Shown: positions 51,214-51,733 of the stretch, piece after piece | How the letters are laid out: each line of letters opens with the position of its first letter | Numbering within the stretch: the stretch's first letter is position 1 | NCBI GenBank assembly: GCA_964425755.1 | Contig: CAYRNY010000025.1 | Location: forward strand, 1 to 51,733 | Source: CAYRNY01 sp964425755 | GTDB taxonomy: Bacteria; Chloroflexota; Anaerolineae; Aggregatilineales; Aggregatilineaceae | DNA length: 51,733 nucleotides | Direction of reading: 5' to 3' | Position numbers and translations under genes: made by a program | The notes under the pieces: model-generated | The model's database searches: none | Told to the model about the DNA's origin: nothing | Seen by the model: only the letters and a program-made list of their open reading frames with translations

Positions 51214-51552
51214 CTAAAACAAGCGCGGCTGGCGACGGTCGTCGGCATCGGCTTTTGTATGAGTGGGCTCAATCCCCCGGCGGACCTTGTACGTATCGAG
51301 TTCGCGGCGTGCCCATGTAACGAGATACTTGATCGACGATCGCCAGGCGGTGTGTTGTTCGCCCAGGCCGAGATCATGCCGGGCGCGGCACACGGTTTCG
51401 AAAACGGCGTCTTCGCCCAGACTGGCAAATAGCAGGGGTACGAACAACCGGTAATTGCTGATCGCGGTCGGGATGAACGAATCCGGGCACCCCAGCTCGC
51501 GCAGCGCGGCTTCCAATGCGGACTGGTCGAACGGATCGGGCCGCCTCGTCAT
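51214..51552 (-). CDS. Hypothetical protein, 112 aa
   Basis: Family not recognised. Soluble and helical: FDQSALEAALRELGCPD, a hydrophobic segment FVPLLFASLGEDAVFETV, SSIKYLVTWARREL, then a polar basic tail. An AGGAG ribosome-binding site eight bases before the ATG supports a real gene. It is 125 bases upstream of adk on the same strand and downstream of the tRNA, so its relation to adk is not clear. Confidence 0.65.
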   Translation of the reverse strand: MTRRPDPFDQSALEAALRELGCPDSFIPTAISNYRLFVPLLFASLGEDAVFETVCRARHDLGLGEQHTAWRSSIKYLVTWARRELDTYKVRRGIEPTHTKADADDRRQPRLF

Positions 51553-51644
51553 GGCTAGGACTCCTAACTGCTATCGCGACGTATGCGATCTAGTCTATGC
51601 CAGTCAAGAGGTTTGGGAAAGTCTCACAGGTGGCGCGCGAGATC

Positions 51645-51674
51645 AAAAAAGCCCCGGTGCTGCAGGCCGGAGCT
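51645..51674 (-). terminator. Intrinsic terminator of the tRNA gene
   Basis: On the minus strand AGCTCCGG pairs with CCGGGGCT (one T-G wobble) around a 9-base loop, followed by six T. It lies two bases after the tRNA CCA end. Confidence 0.9.
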
Positions 51675-51676
51675 GT

Positions 51677-51733
51677 TGGTGGCGACGGCGTGATTTGAAC
51701 ACGCGACCAAGGGCTTATGAGTCCCCTGCTCTA
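51677..51733 (-). tRNA. tRNA with CAU anticodon (Met or Ile2), 3' part; gene continues beyond the window
   Basis: On the minus strand: end of the D arm (GTAGAGC-type), an anticodon arm with loop CTCATAA and CAT anticodon at 51717-51719, T-arm GCGTG-TTCAAAT-CACGC, acceptor 3' strand CGTCGCC, discriminator A and an encoded CCA. The 5' acceptor and D-loop are outside the window, so initiator, elongator Met and lysidine-modified Ile cannot be separated. The lower anticodon-stem pair is A-G if the standard numbering is used. Confidence 0.9.

Overview
The window is about 52 kb of high-GC bacterial chromosome, densely coded, with mostly housekeeping and envelope genes on both strands. There is no phage, IS element, CRISPR array or rRNA. 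The gene set suggests a member of the Chloroflexota, probably Anaerolineae-like: a bacterial Elp3 homologue, an archaeal-type phosphoglycerate mutase, a YvcK protein with N-terminal membrane helices, DUF1461 and FHA/LCP/STPK-type proteins. This placement is inference from content, not from a phylogenetic marker search.

Layout. 0.1-6.6 kb: a molybdenum hydroxylase operon, with a fused FAD + [2Fe-2S] subunit, a small membrane protein, the molybdopterin subunit, a YqeB/EF2563-type protein and a YqeC-MocA fusion. YqeB and YqeC are markers of selenium-dependent Mo hydroxylases. moeA, for Mo insertion, lies separately at 33.6 kb. 6.6-13.3 kb: a membrane protein plus purine nucleoside phosphorylase; ruvB-DUF2905-queA divergent from upp; and a WecA/TagO-type transferase. 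13.3-21.3 kb: a central-glycolysis block, yvcK-gap-pgk-tpiA plus a membrane protein on the minus strand, divergent from apgM. 21.3-26 kb: a moxR-DUF58-spermidine synthase-like-DUF1461 operon. 26-30.5 kb: a surface-glycan operon (rmlD-like, two GT2, rnhB, GT4). 30.7-34.9 kb: yceD-rpoD, an FHA protein and moeA. 34.9-38.9 kb: an adrenodoxin-type ferredoxin reductase divergent from proBA. 39-40.3 kb: an arsR/arsM unit with two matching operators. 40.3-44.9 kb: mutY with a methyltransferase, divergent from elp3 and a DUF4230 protein. 44.9-49.3 kb: lipM-like, an LCP protein and an atypical GH13 protein. 49.3-51.7 kb: a degenerate Ser/Thr kinase, adk, a hypothetical protein, and the 3' part of a CAU-anticodon tRNA running off the window end.

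How the genes work together. The Mo hydroxylase genes, their cofactor cytidylylation and selenium-maturation candidates, and moeA form one enzyme-plus-maturation set. Triose-phosphate metabolism genes surround yvcK, whose Bacillus relative is needed for gluconeogenic growth. WecA, rmlD, the glycosyltransferases and LCP are parts expected for making and attaching a wall glycopolymer.

The most notable observations are: a consensus promoter followed by a terminator-like hairpin in the leader of yceD-rpoD; paired ArsR operators with an apparently leaderless arsR; a membrane-anchored kinase lacking the HRD aspartate and DFG glycine; a GH13 protein lacking two invariant residues; and convergent gene pairs that share palindromic stop codons.
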